DNA from: Candidatus Alloenteromonas pullicola
GTDB taxonomy: Bacteria > Bacillota_I > Bacilli_A > RFN20 > CAG-826
Direction of reading: 5' to 3'
DNA length: 34,065 bases
Assembly (NCBI GenBank): GCA_018714785.1
Contig: DVMV01000039.1
Coordinates: forward strand, 1-34,065
The notes under the pieces: generated by a model
Databases searched by the model: none
What the model saw: only the letters and a program-made list of their open reading frames with translations
Told to the model about the DNA's origin: nothing
Translations under genes and position numbers: made by a program
Shown here: piece after piece, positions 8,383 to 15,930 of the stretch
Layout of the letters: the number at the start of each line of letters is the position of its first letter
Numbering within the stretch: the first letter of the stretch is position 1

Positions 8383-9126
8383 ATGAGCATTTACGTAGCA
8401 AACGTCTTGGCCGCCATCGCCTGCATAGTCGGCGGATACCTACTTGGTTCCATACCAAACGGCGTCATCATCGGGAAGGCCTTCTTCCATAAGGACCCCC
8501 GCGACTACTACTCCCACAATTCGGGCGGAACCAATGTTGGCAGGGTCTTGGGAAAGAAGGTCGGCATTTTGGTAATAGTCCTAGACGCCATAAAGACCTC
8601 CATCCCCCTATTCGCGTCCTTCGCGGTGCTTTCCTTTGTTCCCGGCATCGCGAAATACATGGTATGGGGCAATGGCTACAACGCCGCCCCCCTTTGGTAT
8701 TGGCTTAGCGGCTTCTTCGCCTTGGTCGGCCATTGCTTCCCGATATACCTCGGGTTCCGTGGCGGGAAGGCGGTGTCGAGCTTCGTGGGCCTCGAGATCT
8801 TCTTCAGCTATATCGAGGTTGTCCTCTTCCCAATTCTTTTCTTTGGGTGCCTTAAGAAAACCAAAATGGTTTCAATTTCGTCAATCATAGCCAGTTCATC
8901 CTGCGCGGTCGTCACCTTGGCGACATCAATTGCGCTTGAGGCTCTCCATCTAACTGACTCAATCGGCTATTACCTGACGTGGTCGTTTGGCGGATTCTAC
9001 CTCGAGTTCGGGCTGGAGGCCGGAATCATTTGCTTCCTATCCGCCGCCGTCTTGGTCCTAAGGCATATCCCGAACATCATTCGCATCAGGAACGGCAGCG
9101 AGAGCAAGATAAGCTGGATGAAATAA
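8383..9126 (+). CDS. plsY: Glycerol-3-phosphate acyltransferase PlsY
   Basis: This 247-residue polytopic membrane enzyme transfers acyl groups from acyl-phosphate to glycerol-3-phosphate, the first step of phospholipid synthesis. The three family motifs are visible: GSIPNG (22-27), SGGTNVGRVLG (47-57) followed by a DAIK helix, and GHCFPIYLGFRGGKAVSSF. The frame stays open upstream to 8188, but that extension is antisense to parE, and family homology begins at the chosen ATG, which directly precedes the first membrane helix. No Shine-Dalgarno is evident. It is one of only three plus-strand genes in the window. Confidence 0.94.
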   Translation: MSIYVANVLAAIACIVGGYLLGSIPNGVIIGKAFFHKDPRDYYSHNSGGTNVGRVLGKKVGILVIVLDAIKTSIPLFASFAVLSFVPGIAKYMVWGNGYNAAPLWYWLSGFFALVGHCFPIYLGFRGGKAVSSFVGLEIFFSYIEVVLFPILFFGCLKKTKMVSISSIIASSSCAVVTLATSIALEALHLTDSIGYYLTWSFGGFYLEFGLEAGIICFLSAAVLVLRHIPNIIRIRNGSESKISWMK

Positions 9127-9163
9127 CGCTTAGTTGTTTATTAGTAGTTATTTAGTAAATATT
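9127..9163 (+). repeat. AT-rich TAGTAGTT repeat, copy B, directly after plsY
   Basis: Starting right after the plsY stop, the sequence holds TTAGTTG (9130-9136), TTAGTAGTTA (9141-9150) and TTTAGTAAAT (9151-9160). GTAGTTAT followed by AGTAA is shared with copy C at 20036-20072. Orientation relative to the upstream gene is the same as in copies A, C and D. Confidence 0.6.
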
Positions 9164-9202
9164 GTTCCTCGTTAATAAATTGTTGAAAAGAAATGGTTAT
9201 CA

Positions 9203-9232
9203 AAAAAACAGACGATTCAAGGCCTGTTTTTT
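9203..9232 (+). terminator. Possible plsY terminator
   Basis: AAAAAACAG (9203-9211) pairs with CTGTTTTTT (9224-9232) around a 12-nt loop. The stem is AT-rich and the U tract is part of it, so this is a weak intrinsic terminator. Nothing else in 9164-9295 is clear except a TTGACA word at 9234-9239 with no good -10. Confidence 0.45.
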
Positions 9233-9295
9233 ATTGACAAAAATTTTGCAAGCTACACTTTAGACGCTAATTTTACCCAAGGAGTTTTTTGCAGC

Positions 9296-9327
9296 AAAAA
9301 AGGCGGCAGGCAATAAGCCCTACCGCC
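9296..9327 (-). terminator. Terminator of the efp-yneF transcript
   Basis: On the minus strand a GC-rich hairpin (9327-9302, arms GGCGG.AGG and CCT.CCGCC with one mismatch) is followed by six U residues (9301-9296). It begins nine bases after the yneF stop. This is a clear intrinsic terminator. Confidence 0.85.
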
Positions 9328-9335
9328 ATTTCCAA

Positions 9336-9578
9336 TCAAAGGTCCGAGTTCTTCCTCATCGAATTCATGACCGCCCGGATCTGCGCTTCGGTGGGCTTGC
9401 GGCCCATCTGCATATACATGGCCCGAATGGTCTTTTCATCGATCGGAGGATGCTTCTTCAGCTCCCGCTTTATAAAGGCGCGAGCCCCGAAGAAGCCGAC
9501 GACTAAGCCGATTATCAACGCGGCGATTAGAAGGCCGAACCAGCCTCCATCCCACGCCATCAAAGCGTCAATCAACAT
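9336..9578 (-). CDS. YneF-like UPF0154 small membrane protein
   Basis: The 80-residue product has one N-terminal transmembrane helix (about 14-34, rich in Leu, Ile and Gly), a GARAFIKRELKKHPPI segment and the block MYMQMGRKPTEAQIRAVMNSM. This is the pattern and length of the UPF0154/YneF family, found mainly in Firmicutes and mollicutes. Its molecular function is unknown. The ATG shares one base with the efp stop (TAATG) and a GGGAGA ribosome site lies in the end of efp, so it is co-translated with efp. Confidence 0.88.
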   Translation of the reverse strand: MLIDALMAWDGGWFGLLIAALIIGLVVGFFGARAFIKRELKKHPPIDEKTIRAMYMQMGRKPTEAQIRAVMNSMRKNSDL

Positions 9579-10138
9579 TAAGCTCTCCCGTCGTACTTAC
9601 CAGTGGTGGTGTCGACGCTGACCTTATCGCCCTGGTTGATGAATAGCGGAACGCGGATCTTGAGCCCGGTCTCGAGGGTGGCATCCTTGGAGCCGCCGTT
9701 GGTGACGGTGTCGCCCCTGACGCCCGGCTCGCACTCGATGACGGTCAAAGCGACCTTGGAGGGGAGCAATACGCCGAGGACTTCGTCCTCATAGGAAACG
9801 ATGGTGACTTCGCTGTTGGCTGTCAGATACGGGATCTCGTTCTCGAGATGGCTCTTCGGGAGCTCGATCTGCTCGTAGGTCTTGCCATCCATGAAGCAGA
9901 GGGTCTCGCCGGTGTCGTATAGGTACTGCATGGTCTTCTTGTCGACGTGGACGTCTTCGACGCCATAGCCGGAGTTGCGGGCCAATTCGGTGATGGCGCC
10001 GGTCCTCATGTTCTTGACTTTGACTTTCGCGACCATCTTCCTCATAGCGGTCTTGTTGAGGAGGATGTCGATGACCTGGTAGAGGTTTCCTTCATCGATG
10101 AAGTAGTTGCCCGGTCGGAGTTCGGTTACATTGATCAT
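9578..10138 (-). CDS. efp: Translation elongation factor P, NKTAMR-loop type
   Basis: This 186-residue, three-domain protein matches EF-P end to end and rescues ribosomes stalled at polyproline. It shows LRPGNYF, the KVKVKNMRTG strand, MQYLYDTGETLCFMD and a C-terminal OB domain ending PLFINQGDKVSVDTTTGKY. In the domain I tip loop the usual PGKG is replaced: by ungapped alignment to E. coli EF-P, the modified Lys34 corresponds to Met32 within NKTAMRKM. A similar NKTAMR loop is, as I recall, found in mycoplasma EF-P, so the protein is probably functional but not modified in the E. coli or Bacillus way. The Shine-Dalgarno AAGGAGAT is excellent. The upstream gap carries a promoter with an operator-like palindrome. 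Confidence 0.95.
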   Translation of the reverse strand: MINVTELRPGNYFIDEGNLYQVIDILLNKTAMRKMVAKVKVKNMRTGAITELARNSGYGVEDVHVDKKTMQYLYDTGETLCFMDGKTYEQIELPKSHLENEIPYLTANSEVTIVSYEDEVLGVLLPSKVALTVIECEPGVRGDTVTNGGSKDATLETGLKIRVPLFINQGDKVSVDTTTGKYDGRA

Positions 10139-10175
10139 TTCTTAATCTCCTTGAATATTGGGTGTCACAAAGACT

Positions 10176-10192
10176 TTGGTATTATATACCAA
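10176..10192 (-). promoter_or_regulatory. Palindrome over the -10 box of the efp promoter
   Basis: TTGGTAT and ATACCAA form a perfect 7-bp inverted repeat with a 3-nt centre. A minus-strand TATAAT (10186-10181) lies inside it and would serve efp-yneF. A repressor bound here would cover the -10 element. The -35 region is not recognisable, so both promoter and operator are inferred. Confidence 0.5.
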
Positions 10193-10222
10193 CAAATTAA
10201 GTAGAAATAGGCAAATATAGCC

Positions 10223-10846
10223 TTAAAGGGCTTTTAGGTATGGATTGAAGAGGAACTGACTGGACAGCTTTCCCCCGCTGCCGTGTCCTGAATAAAACGA
10301 CAATCCCCCATCCAGGGCTTTTATTTTTCTAAGCGATTCCTCGGCTTTCCGAGGCAAGGCATGCGGCAAATCGGCCCGTCCGATGCCAAGGTTGAACAAG
10401 GTGTCGCCGGTAAACAGGGCGTTTTCCCCCTCGACTAAGTAGCAGACGCTGCCCTTCGTATGGAATGGAGTCTTGATGGTCTTTATTTCAAAATTGCCGA
10501 TCTTCATGGTTTCGGCAGCGAAGCAAAGCCTGATCTTGCCTTCGTCTATCAGCACCGGCTCGCCAAGCAGATCGATTGAGCCGTTGAGGCGTCCGTCTCC
10601 AAGCTGCGGTTCATCCTCGGCGTCGATATAGACCGGAATATCGGTCCCATATATCGAGGAAAGCCCGATTATGTGGTCGAAGTGCGCGTGGGTGAGCAAG
10701 ACGGCGCCGATCTTTAGATCATGCCGGGCGCAGAAGGAGATGGCCGAGGCCCCATCGGCTCCGAAATCGATTATCAAAGCCTCGCCCATCGCGGAGAGGA
10801 CGTAGGTGTTGCAGGAAGCGGGAGAGGAGCAGAATTTGGCTATCAT
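10223..10846 (-). CDS. MBL-fold hydrolase, glyoxalase II-like
   Basis: This 207-residue metallo-beta-lactamase-fold protein has the metal motif THAHFDH (52-58), His129 in PFHTKGS, Asp148 in FTGDTLF and His188 in the GHGS turn, so a binuclear metal site looks complete. It resembles the YqgX/YcbL group annotated as hydroxyacylglutathione hydrolase-like; the true substrate cannot be read from sequence. The usual Gly in TPGHTPGS is Phe here. The start is odd: the ATG sits four to five bases after the U tract of the rpmG terminator and has no Shine-Dalgarno. A later Met at residue 20 would delete conserved N-terminal strands, so the first ATG is kept. Confidence 0.88.
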   Translation of the reverse strand: MIAKFCSSPASCNTYVLSAMGEALIIDFGADGASAISFCARHDLKIGAVLLTHAHFDHIIGLSSIYGTDIPVYIDAEDEPQLGDGRLNGSIDLLGEPVLIDEGKIRLCFAAETMKIGNFEIKTIKTPFHTKGSVCYLVEGENALFTGDTLFNLGIGRADLPHALPRKAEESLRKIKALDGGLSFYSGHGSGGKLSSQFLFNPYLKAL

Positions 10847-10852
10847 GGCGAT

Positions 10853-10878
10853 AAAAAAATAAGGCCGAAGCCTTATTT
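10853..10878 (-). terminator. UUCG-loop terminator overlapping the rpmG stop
   Basis: On the minus strand AAATAAGGC (10878-10870) and GCCTTATTT (10865-10857) form a perfect 9-bp stem capped by a TTCG tetraloop, with a U tract at 10859-10853. The rpmG stop codon is within the first arm. The next gene starts just downstream at 10846, so this may act as an attenuator between the two. Confidence 0.85.
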
Positions 10879-11031
10879 CTTTTCCTTGTGGAGGGTCTGC
10901 TTATTGCACTTGGGGCAGAACTTCATGATCTCCATCTTGTTGGGATGGGACCTTTTGTTGCGGGTGGTGATGTAGTTCTCATCGCCACATTCGGTGCACT
11001 TAAGTATCACTTGATCGCGTTTGCTGGCCAT
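10873..11031 (-). CDS. rpmG: 50S ribosomal protein L33 (zinc form)
   Basis: The 52-residue translation begins [20 protein letters not shown] and ends [10 protein letters not shown], a full-length bL33. It keeps the zinc ribbon C12-x2-C15 and C39-x2-C42, so it is the C+ form. A GGGAG ribosome site lies about 10 nt upstream. It is single in its transcript unless readthrough of the overlapping terminator reaches the hydrolase gene. It is divergent from ispG. Confidence 0.95.
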   Translation of the reverse strand: MASKRDQVILKCTECGDENYITTRNKRSHPNKMEIMKFCPKCNKQTLHKEKK

Positions 11032-11112
11032 TTGTCTTCACACTCCCTTTTCAGCGCGAATAGAATACTACCATAGCAGAAACTCGAATTCCACAAGAAA
11101 GGAGCCCATATT

Positions 11113-12162
11113 ATGGCAAACAGGACCAGTACCCGACCAGTAATGGTCGGCAACGTTCAGGTCGGCGGGAAGGACGAGGTCGTCATCCAGTCTATGTGCA
11201 ACATCAAAACCAGCCGGGTAGAGGAGGTCGCCGCCCAGATAAACCGCTGCGCCGCCTTGGGCGCGAAGATCATGCGCGTCTCGGTCCTCGACGAGGAAGA
11301 CGCCATGGCGATAAAGAGGATAAAGGAACTGACCACGACCCCAATAGTCGCGGATATCCATTTCTCGTCCAAGCTCGCCCTGCTCTCCCTTAATGGCGGA
11401 GTCGACGCTATTCGGATCAACCCCGGGAACATCGGCGACCGGGCGAAAACCGAGGAAGTCGTCAAGGCATGCAGGCAGAAGAGGGTTCCCATCCGGATTG
11501 GGGTAAACTCAGGTTCGCTAGATAAAACTATCGAAAAGGAAGGAACCATCGAGGCGGAGCAGCTGGTTGAGTCGGCCAGGCGCCACGTCGAGATACTGGA
11601 GTCGATGGACTTCCGCGATATCGTCATATCTGTCAAAGGCAGCAATGCCCTAACCACCATAAAAGCCTATGAGCTCGCCTCTAAGGCCTTCCCATACCCT
11701 CTGCATCTGGGCGTGACCGAGGCCGGGCCGAAGGACATCGGTCTCCTCCGCAGCGCCGCCGGGCTCAGTCCCTTGCTCCTCGAGGGCATCGGGGACACGA
11801 TACGCATCTCGCTTTCCGACGACCCCGAGGAGGAGGTCAAGGCCGCCTGCCGGCTGCTGCACGACCTCTCGCTGAAGGCCGACTACCCCACCTTCATATC
11901 CTGCCCGACCTGCGGCCGGACCGAGGTCAACCTCATCCCGACCGCCAAGGCGATACAGGATTATCTGGAGAAGTCCGGCAAAAGGAAAACCGTCGCCATA
12001 ATGGGCTGCATAGTCAACGGGCCCGGAGAGGCGAGGCACGCCGACCTCGGCGCTGCCGGGGGCAATGGCGTCTGGGCGATATTCAAAAAAGGGAAGGTCA
12101 TCCGGACCGTCAAGGACGAAGACATAGTCGAGGAGATGAAGAAGGAGATCGACCTCCTATAG
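11113..12162 (+). CDS. ispG: 4-hydroxy-3-methylbut-2-enyl diphosphate synthase IspG (GcpE)
   Basis: IspG converts MEcPP to HMBPP in the MEP isoprenoid pathway. The 349-residue protein has the N-terminal TIM-barrel (VQVGGKDEVVIQSMCN, then VADIHF and RINPGNIG) and the C-terminal 4Fe-4S domain with C264-x2-C267 and C299 plus E306 (GCIVNGPGEA). This is the short bacterial form without the plant-type insert. AAAGGAG at 11098-11104 is a strong ribosome site for the ATG. The stop overlaps the convergent nfo stop by six bases. The next MEP enzyme, ispH, lies 2.3 kb away on the same strand. Confidence 0.96.
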   Translation: MANRTSTRPVMVGNVQVGGKDEVVIQSMCNIKTSRVEEVAAQINRCAALGAKIMRVSVLDEEDAMAIKRIKELTTTPIVADIHFSSKLALLSLNGGVDAIRINPGNIGDRAKTEEVVKACRQKRVPIRIGVNSGSLDKTIEKEGTIEAEQLVESARRHVEILESMDFRDIVISVKGSNALTTIKAYELASKAFPYPLHLGVTEAGPKDIGLLRSAAGLSPLLLEGIGDTIRISLSDDPEEEVKAACRLLHDLSLKADYPTFISCPTCGRTEVNLIPTAKAIQDYLEKSGKRKTVAIMGCIVNGPGEARHADLGAAGGNGVWAIFKKGKVIRTVKDEDIVEEMKKEIDLL

Positions 12163-13026
12163 GGCTTCGCGCCAGGCGGGGTCGAATTCGCCGCTTCGGA
12201 GCATCTCCATCTCCTTTTCATACGGTGGCTTACCGTTGAAGTATGGCGTCTCGAGTATCGTCGGTATGCCTTGCAGGGCTTTGCTGTGGGCCAATCGGCA
12301 TAGCGCATCGAAACCGATATGCCCCATCCCGATGTTCTCGTGCCTGTCCTTATGCGAGCCGATCGGGTTCTTGGAATCGTTTAGGTGGAACACCAATAGT
12401 TTTTCCAGCCCCACCTTGCTATCGAAATCGCTGAAAAGGGCCTCGGGATCGCTAACGTCGATGCCGGAGTCCGAAAGATGGCATGAATCAAGGCAAACCC
12501 CGATTCGGTCATGGTTTTCGCATCCATCTATTATCTGCCTAAGCTCGGAGAAACCGACCCCGATCTCGCTTCCTTTGCCCGCCATCGACTCGATGGCAAT
12601 CGAGATTCCTTCAACCTCGGCGGTGGCTTGGTCGAGCGCGGCGCAGAGCGCGGCTTTCCCCTCCTCGAACCCATATCCGAGGTGGCATCCGGGGTGGAGA
12701 ACCAGCCTATTGGCCCCGAAGGCTTTCGCCCGCCGGAGCTCGTTTTTCAATAAGCTCAGCGCATAGGAGTACTTCTCCTCGTCTTTCCGGCAGGCGAGGT
12801 TGATGATATAAGGCGCGTGGACCACCAAATCGGAAAGGCTGCGCCCGGCGCCCTCCCATTCCCTTTTGCCTTCATCGATCCTCATCCTGGCTAGGTCAGC
12901 CCTGACCGCGTTCTGCGGGGCGCCGGTGTAGAACATGAAGGTATCGCAGCCGAAGGAAAGCGCCTGCTCGACCGAGGAAAGGAAATACCCCGGCCCCGAA
13001 AGCGATATGTGGCAGCCTAGCATCAT
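12157..13026 (-). CDS. nfo: Endonuclease IV (AP endonuclease Nfo)
   Basis: This 289-residue TIM-barrel enzyme cleaves 5' of abasic sites in base-excision repair. All nine zinc ligands of the family can be placed: H70, H111, E146, D180, H183, H214, D227, H229 and E259. They lie in motifs such as VVHAPY, LHPG, CLDSCH, FHLNDSK and KDRHENIG. Two Met codons open the gene; the first was kept. The start lies four bases after the stop of the helicase gene, with GAAGGA in that gene's tail as ribosome site, so the two form an operon. Confidence 0.96.
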   Translation of the reverse strand: MMLGCHISLSGPGYFLSSVEQALSFGCDTFMFYTGAPQNAVRADLARMRIDEGKREWEGAGRSLSDLVVHAPYIINLACRKDEEKYSYALSLLKNELRRAKAFGANRLVLHPGCHLGYGFEEGKAALCAALDQATAEVEGISIAIESMAGKGSEIGVGFSELRQIIDGCENHDRIGVCLDSCHLSDSGIDVSDPEALFSDFDSKVGLEKLLVFHLNDSKNPIGSHKDRHENIGMGHIGFDALCRLAHSKALQGIPTILETPYFNGKPPYEKEMEMLRSGEFDPAWREAL

Positions 13027-13030
13027 GGGC

Positions 13031-14374
13031 TCAGTCCTTCTTCGACTTAGATTTGGAGATGGCGATGTTGATTGCCTTGCGGCGGTACTTGCCTTTGACC
13101 CGTTCTATCGCCCGCTTGGTCTTCTTTTTGTAGCCCGGCTTGACCTTCTTGGGGCGCGAGCGGGCCTTGGCGATTTTTATTTCCCGCATCTCATCGGCGG
13201 GCAATTCTTTCTTGGATGTCAGTTTTTTCTTAGGCAGAAGCCCGACCGGATCGGGTTTGAGCCCATCTTTGCGAAGCGTAAGGAAATCGGGCTTGACCCC
13301 TTTGGCCATAAGCGCGCGGGCCCTGTCGGCGGCGTCCTGGTCGTAGAAGACATACGAATCGCCTTCCTTGCCGAACCGCCCGCTGCGGCCGGCCCGGTGG
13401 AAATAATAAGATAGGTCCCCTGGCAGGTCGATGGAGACGACGTCGGTCACGTCCTCGATGTCAATGCCCCTGGCCAGTAGATCTGAGCAGACGATGACTT
13501 GGTACTTGTTGGCCTTGATCTCCTTTATGGCCCGCTTCCTCTCGCGGTCGGTTAGGTCACCGGAGAAAAGAAGGCATTCGACGTTGGCTTCCTTCAATGC
13601 GGCATAGGCCTTGCTGACCCCCTCCTTGGTCGAGGAGAAGGCGAGGCAAAGATAGGGGCGCTTTTGCTTGATGAACTCCACGAGCGCGGCTTCCTTGGGC
13701 ATATGCCTAATGTCGACGAAATGGTGCCTCACGCCTTTGGCGGTCTTCTGCTTCTCCCCATCGAATATCAGCTTGGTGCCGAAGGATTTCTCCAATTTGG
13801 AGGTCAATCCGACGTGGAGAGTGGCCGAGTAGACCAGAACCTGCTTCTTCTCCGGGAGCACCGATAACAGCCTGTCGACGTCATCGAAATAGCCGAGCTC
13901 CATCAGCATGTCGGCCTCATCAAGGACGATGGTCCTCACATTCGTCAGGTCCAGCGGGTGCTCCTTATAGAGCAGATCGGCGAGGCGCCCCGGAGTGCCA
14001 ATCACCAGGTTAGGGGCCTCGCTGAGGCCCTCCCTGTTCTCGCTGACCTCATCTTCCGAGGTGAAAAGGCGAACCTTAAGGCCTTCGAAGAACGGGCAGA
14101 ACTGCCTGGCGAACTCATATACCTGGCGGGAGAGCTCGCGGCTTGGGCAGATGACTATGGCCTGCAGCGCCTGAGCAGGCGACATATTCTCTATTATCGG
14201 GATGAGGTAGCTATGCGTCTTACCCGATCCGGTCTCCGACTGGGCGAGCAGGCTCTCGCCCCGCAGCGCGGCGGGAATGGTCCTAAGCTGCACCGGGCTG
14301 GGATTCACATAGCCAAGGCTTTCCAGGGCCTTGAGCATCTTATCCGATAGGTTCAATGAAGCAAATGTCTGCAT
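13031..14374 (-). CDS. DEAD-box RNA helicase (CshA/RhlE-like)
   Basis: The 447-residue product has every DEAD-box motif: Q motif (FASLNLS ... PSPVQ), motif I AQSETGSGKT (44-53), PSRELSRQ, GTPGR, DEAD (152-155), SAT (183-185), ARGIDI and HRAGRSGR (326-333). About 60 very basic residues at the C terminus replace the longer tails of CshA and may bind RNA. It probably unwinds RNA in ribosome assembly or decay. The frame is open to an ATG at 14437, but that would overlap the divergent ispH start; homology begins at MQTFASLNLS, so the ATG at 14374 was chosen. There is no Shine-Dalgarno, and a TATATT box lies 9 nt upstream. Confidence 0.93.
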   Translation of the reverse strand: MQTFASLNLSDKMLKALESLGYVNPSPVQLRTIPAALRGESLLAQSETGSGKTHSYLIPIIENMSPAQALQAIVICPSRELSRQVYEFARQFCPFFEGLKVRLFTSEDEVSENREGLSEAPNLVIGTPGRLADLLYKEHPLDLTNVRTIVLDEADMLMELGYFDDVDRLLSVLPEKKQVLVYSATLHVGLTSKLEKSFGTKLIFDGEKQKTAKGVRHHFVDIRHMPKEAALVEFIKQKRPYLCLAFSSTKEGVSKAYAALKEANVECLLFSGDLTDRERKRAIKEIKANKYQVIVCSDLLARGIDIEDVTDVVSIDLPGDLSYYFHRAGRSGRFGKEGDSYVFYDQDAADRARALMAKGVKPDFLTLRKDGLKPDPVGLLPKKKLTSKKELPADEMREIKIAKARSRPKKVKPGYKKKTKRAIERVKGKYRRKAINIAISKSKSKKD

Positions 14375-14435
14375 ACGGCAATAAATATACTGGAAACGGC
14401 TTCTTTTTTCACCTCGCTTGCGCGACAATTGAGCC

Positions 14436-15266
14436 ATGGAAGCGTTCCTGATTGAGCCAGGCGGCTATTGCTTCGGGGTCAAGATGGCCCTGCAGAAGGC
14501 GATGGATGCCGCGAAAGGCGGCAAAGCCTACTGTTTGGGGCGGCTTGTCCACAACGAGAAGACCTTGGAGTCGCTTTCCCGCTCGGGGGTAGTGACCATC
14601 GACGAGAGGGAGGTTGGCCTTTCCGAGGCCATCGACCATCTACCAAGCGGGTCGACCATCGTCTTCTCGGCCCACGGCCACGACCCGAAGCTCGAGGAGA
14701 AGGCAAAGGGCAAAGGGCTAATAATCGTCGACGCCACCTGCCCGTTCGTGAGGGCCAATGTGCTCGCCGCGGCGAAATCGGGCCACGTCGCCTACATCGG
14801 CTCAAAGGGCCATGCCGAAGCCGAGGCCTTTCTCGCCTCGACCAAGGTCGACGCCTTCTATGACGTAAAGTCGGGAAGGCTCGAGGCCTACGGCTCGCCT
14901 AGCCATATAATCGCCCAGACAACCCTCTCGGAGGCGGAGATAGAGGAAGGCGTCGCCAAGATAAGGGGCTCCTTCCCGGAGGCGAAGCTCATCAAGGGAA
15001 GATGCGAAGAGACCAAAACCAGGCAAGAGGCCGTCGAGCGGGCCTGCTCTAGGGCTAGGACGCTCGTGATCATCGGCTCTAGCAGCTCTTCCAACGCCAA
15101 CAAGCTCCTCCAGATTGGCCGAAGCCACGGAATCGTAAGCTACCTGGCGGAGGACGCCAAGGGAATAGAGGGCAAGAAGCTCATACCGCCGGTGGGCATA
15201 GCTTGCTCGGCCTCAAGCGACTATCGGGACTGCCTCGGCTGCCTCAATTACGTCGATTCGCTTTGA
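14436..15266 (+). CDS. ispH: 4-hydroxy-3-methylbut-2-enyl diphosphate reductase IspH (LytB)
   Basis: IspH makes IPP and DMAPP from HMBPP, the last MEP step. The 276-residue protein keeps the three iron-sulfur cysteines C12 (GGYCFGV), C102 (DATCPFV) and C190, the substrate histidines H39 (LVHN) and H80 (SAHG), and E128 in GHAE at the place of the catalytic HPE glutamate. Several usually invariant stretches have drifted: HPE is HAE, the last Cys region reads CEETKTRQ, and the C-terminal GITAGAS block reads GIACSAS. A CLGC pair sits near the end. It is somewhat shorter than the usual 280-320 residues. No Shine-Dalgarno is visible. The gene overlaps convergent trmK by 23 bp. Confidence 0.93.
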   Translation: MEAFLIEPGGYCFGVKMALQKAMDAAKGGKAYCLGRLVHNEKTLESLSRSGVVTIDEREVGLSEAIDHLPSGSTIVFSAHGHDPKLEEKAKGKGLIIVDATCPFVRANVLAAAKSGHVAYIGSKGHAEAEAFLASTKVDAFYDVKSGRLEAYGSPSHIIAQTTLSEAEIEEGVAKIRGSFPEAKLIKGRCEETKTRQEAVERACSRARTLVIIGSSSSSNANKLLQIGRSHGIVSYLAEDAKGIEGKKLIPPVGIACSASSDYRDCLGCLNYVDSL

Positions 15267-15930
15267 GCTCATCGGCCAATAGCAGATAAAGCGTCATGTA
15301 GACGCGGCGCTTTTCCTTGTCTAGCCCTTTGTTCAGGATGTCAGAAACCTTCTTGCGATTCTCCTCGAGGTATTGGAGGTAGATTTCGCCGCCCCGCTTC
15401 CTTATCACCGGGCCGAATAGCAGGTCCGCCTCGCTATAATGCGGGGCTTCGCCGGGGACGAAGCGGATTACGCTGTAGTATACCTTGTCCTCGTAGACCA
15501 GCTCCTCGTCTTGTATCCGCAGCCCAAGCTTAGCCGCCTCCGACCTTAGATACCGGAGATCGCGATGGGCATCGACGACCAGGCAATCCAGGCCCGCGAG
15601 CCTTTTCTGGCCGCGGCGCAGGATATCGATTATAAGCCTTCCGCCCATCCCGGCTATGGCCACGGCCTCGGCATCGGCCGAAAGGCGGTCAAAGCCATCC
15701 GAAAGCGAGCAATCGATCCGATACCCCATTGGGGAGGCCTCGACGTTGCGCTTCATCGTCATGAAGGGGCCCGGCTTGTTCTCAATTGCCTGGGCGTATG
15801 GCGTCTTGCCCGACTCGACAAGCTCGAGGACGAGGTGGGCGTGGTCGGCGCCGACGTCGGCGACGAACCTTCCCGATGGAAGCATGTCGTAGACGGCCTG
15901 CAGCCTCCTCGACAGTTTCTTCCTACCCAT
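15244..15930 (-). CDS. trmK: tRNA (adenine22-N1)-methyltransferase TrmK
   Basis: This 228-residue Rossmann methyltransferase shows the SAM loop VADVGADHAHL (about 23-33), an acidic AIENKPGP segment, and IAGMGGRLI (about 92-100), followed by a helical C-terminal region. This is the TrmK/YqfN pattern; the enzyme methylates A22 of tRNA. It sits downstream of rpoD as in Bacillus, here separated from it by a second sigma gene. The start overlaps the stop of that sigma gene by 8 bp. The 3' end runs 23 bp into ispH on the opposite strand. Confidence 0.93.
   Translation of the reverse strand: MGRKKLSRRLQAVYDMLPSGRFVADVGADHAHLVLELVESGKTPYAQAIENKPGPFMTMKRNVEASPMGYRIDCSLSDGFDRLSADAEAVAIAGMGGRLIIDILRRGQKRLAGLDCLVVDAHRDLRYLRSEAAKLGLRIQDEELVYEDKVYYSVIRFVPGEAPHYSEADLLFGPVIRKRGGEIYLQYLEENRKKVSDILNKGLDKEKRRVYMTLYLLLADELKANRRN

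Noticed and set aside
9234-9621. Plus-strand TTGACA, then AAGGAG (about 9279-9284) and a TTG-started frame of 110 codons
   Set aside because: There is no good -10 at 16-18 nt, the frame runs antisense through the yneF terminator, yneF and the end of efp, and the translation looks like no protein family.
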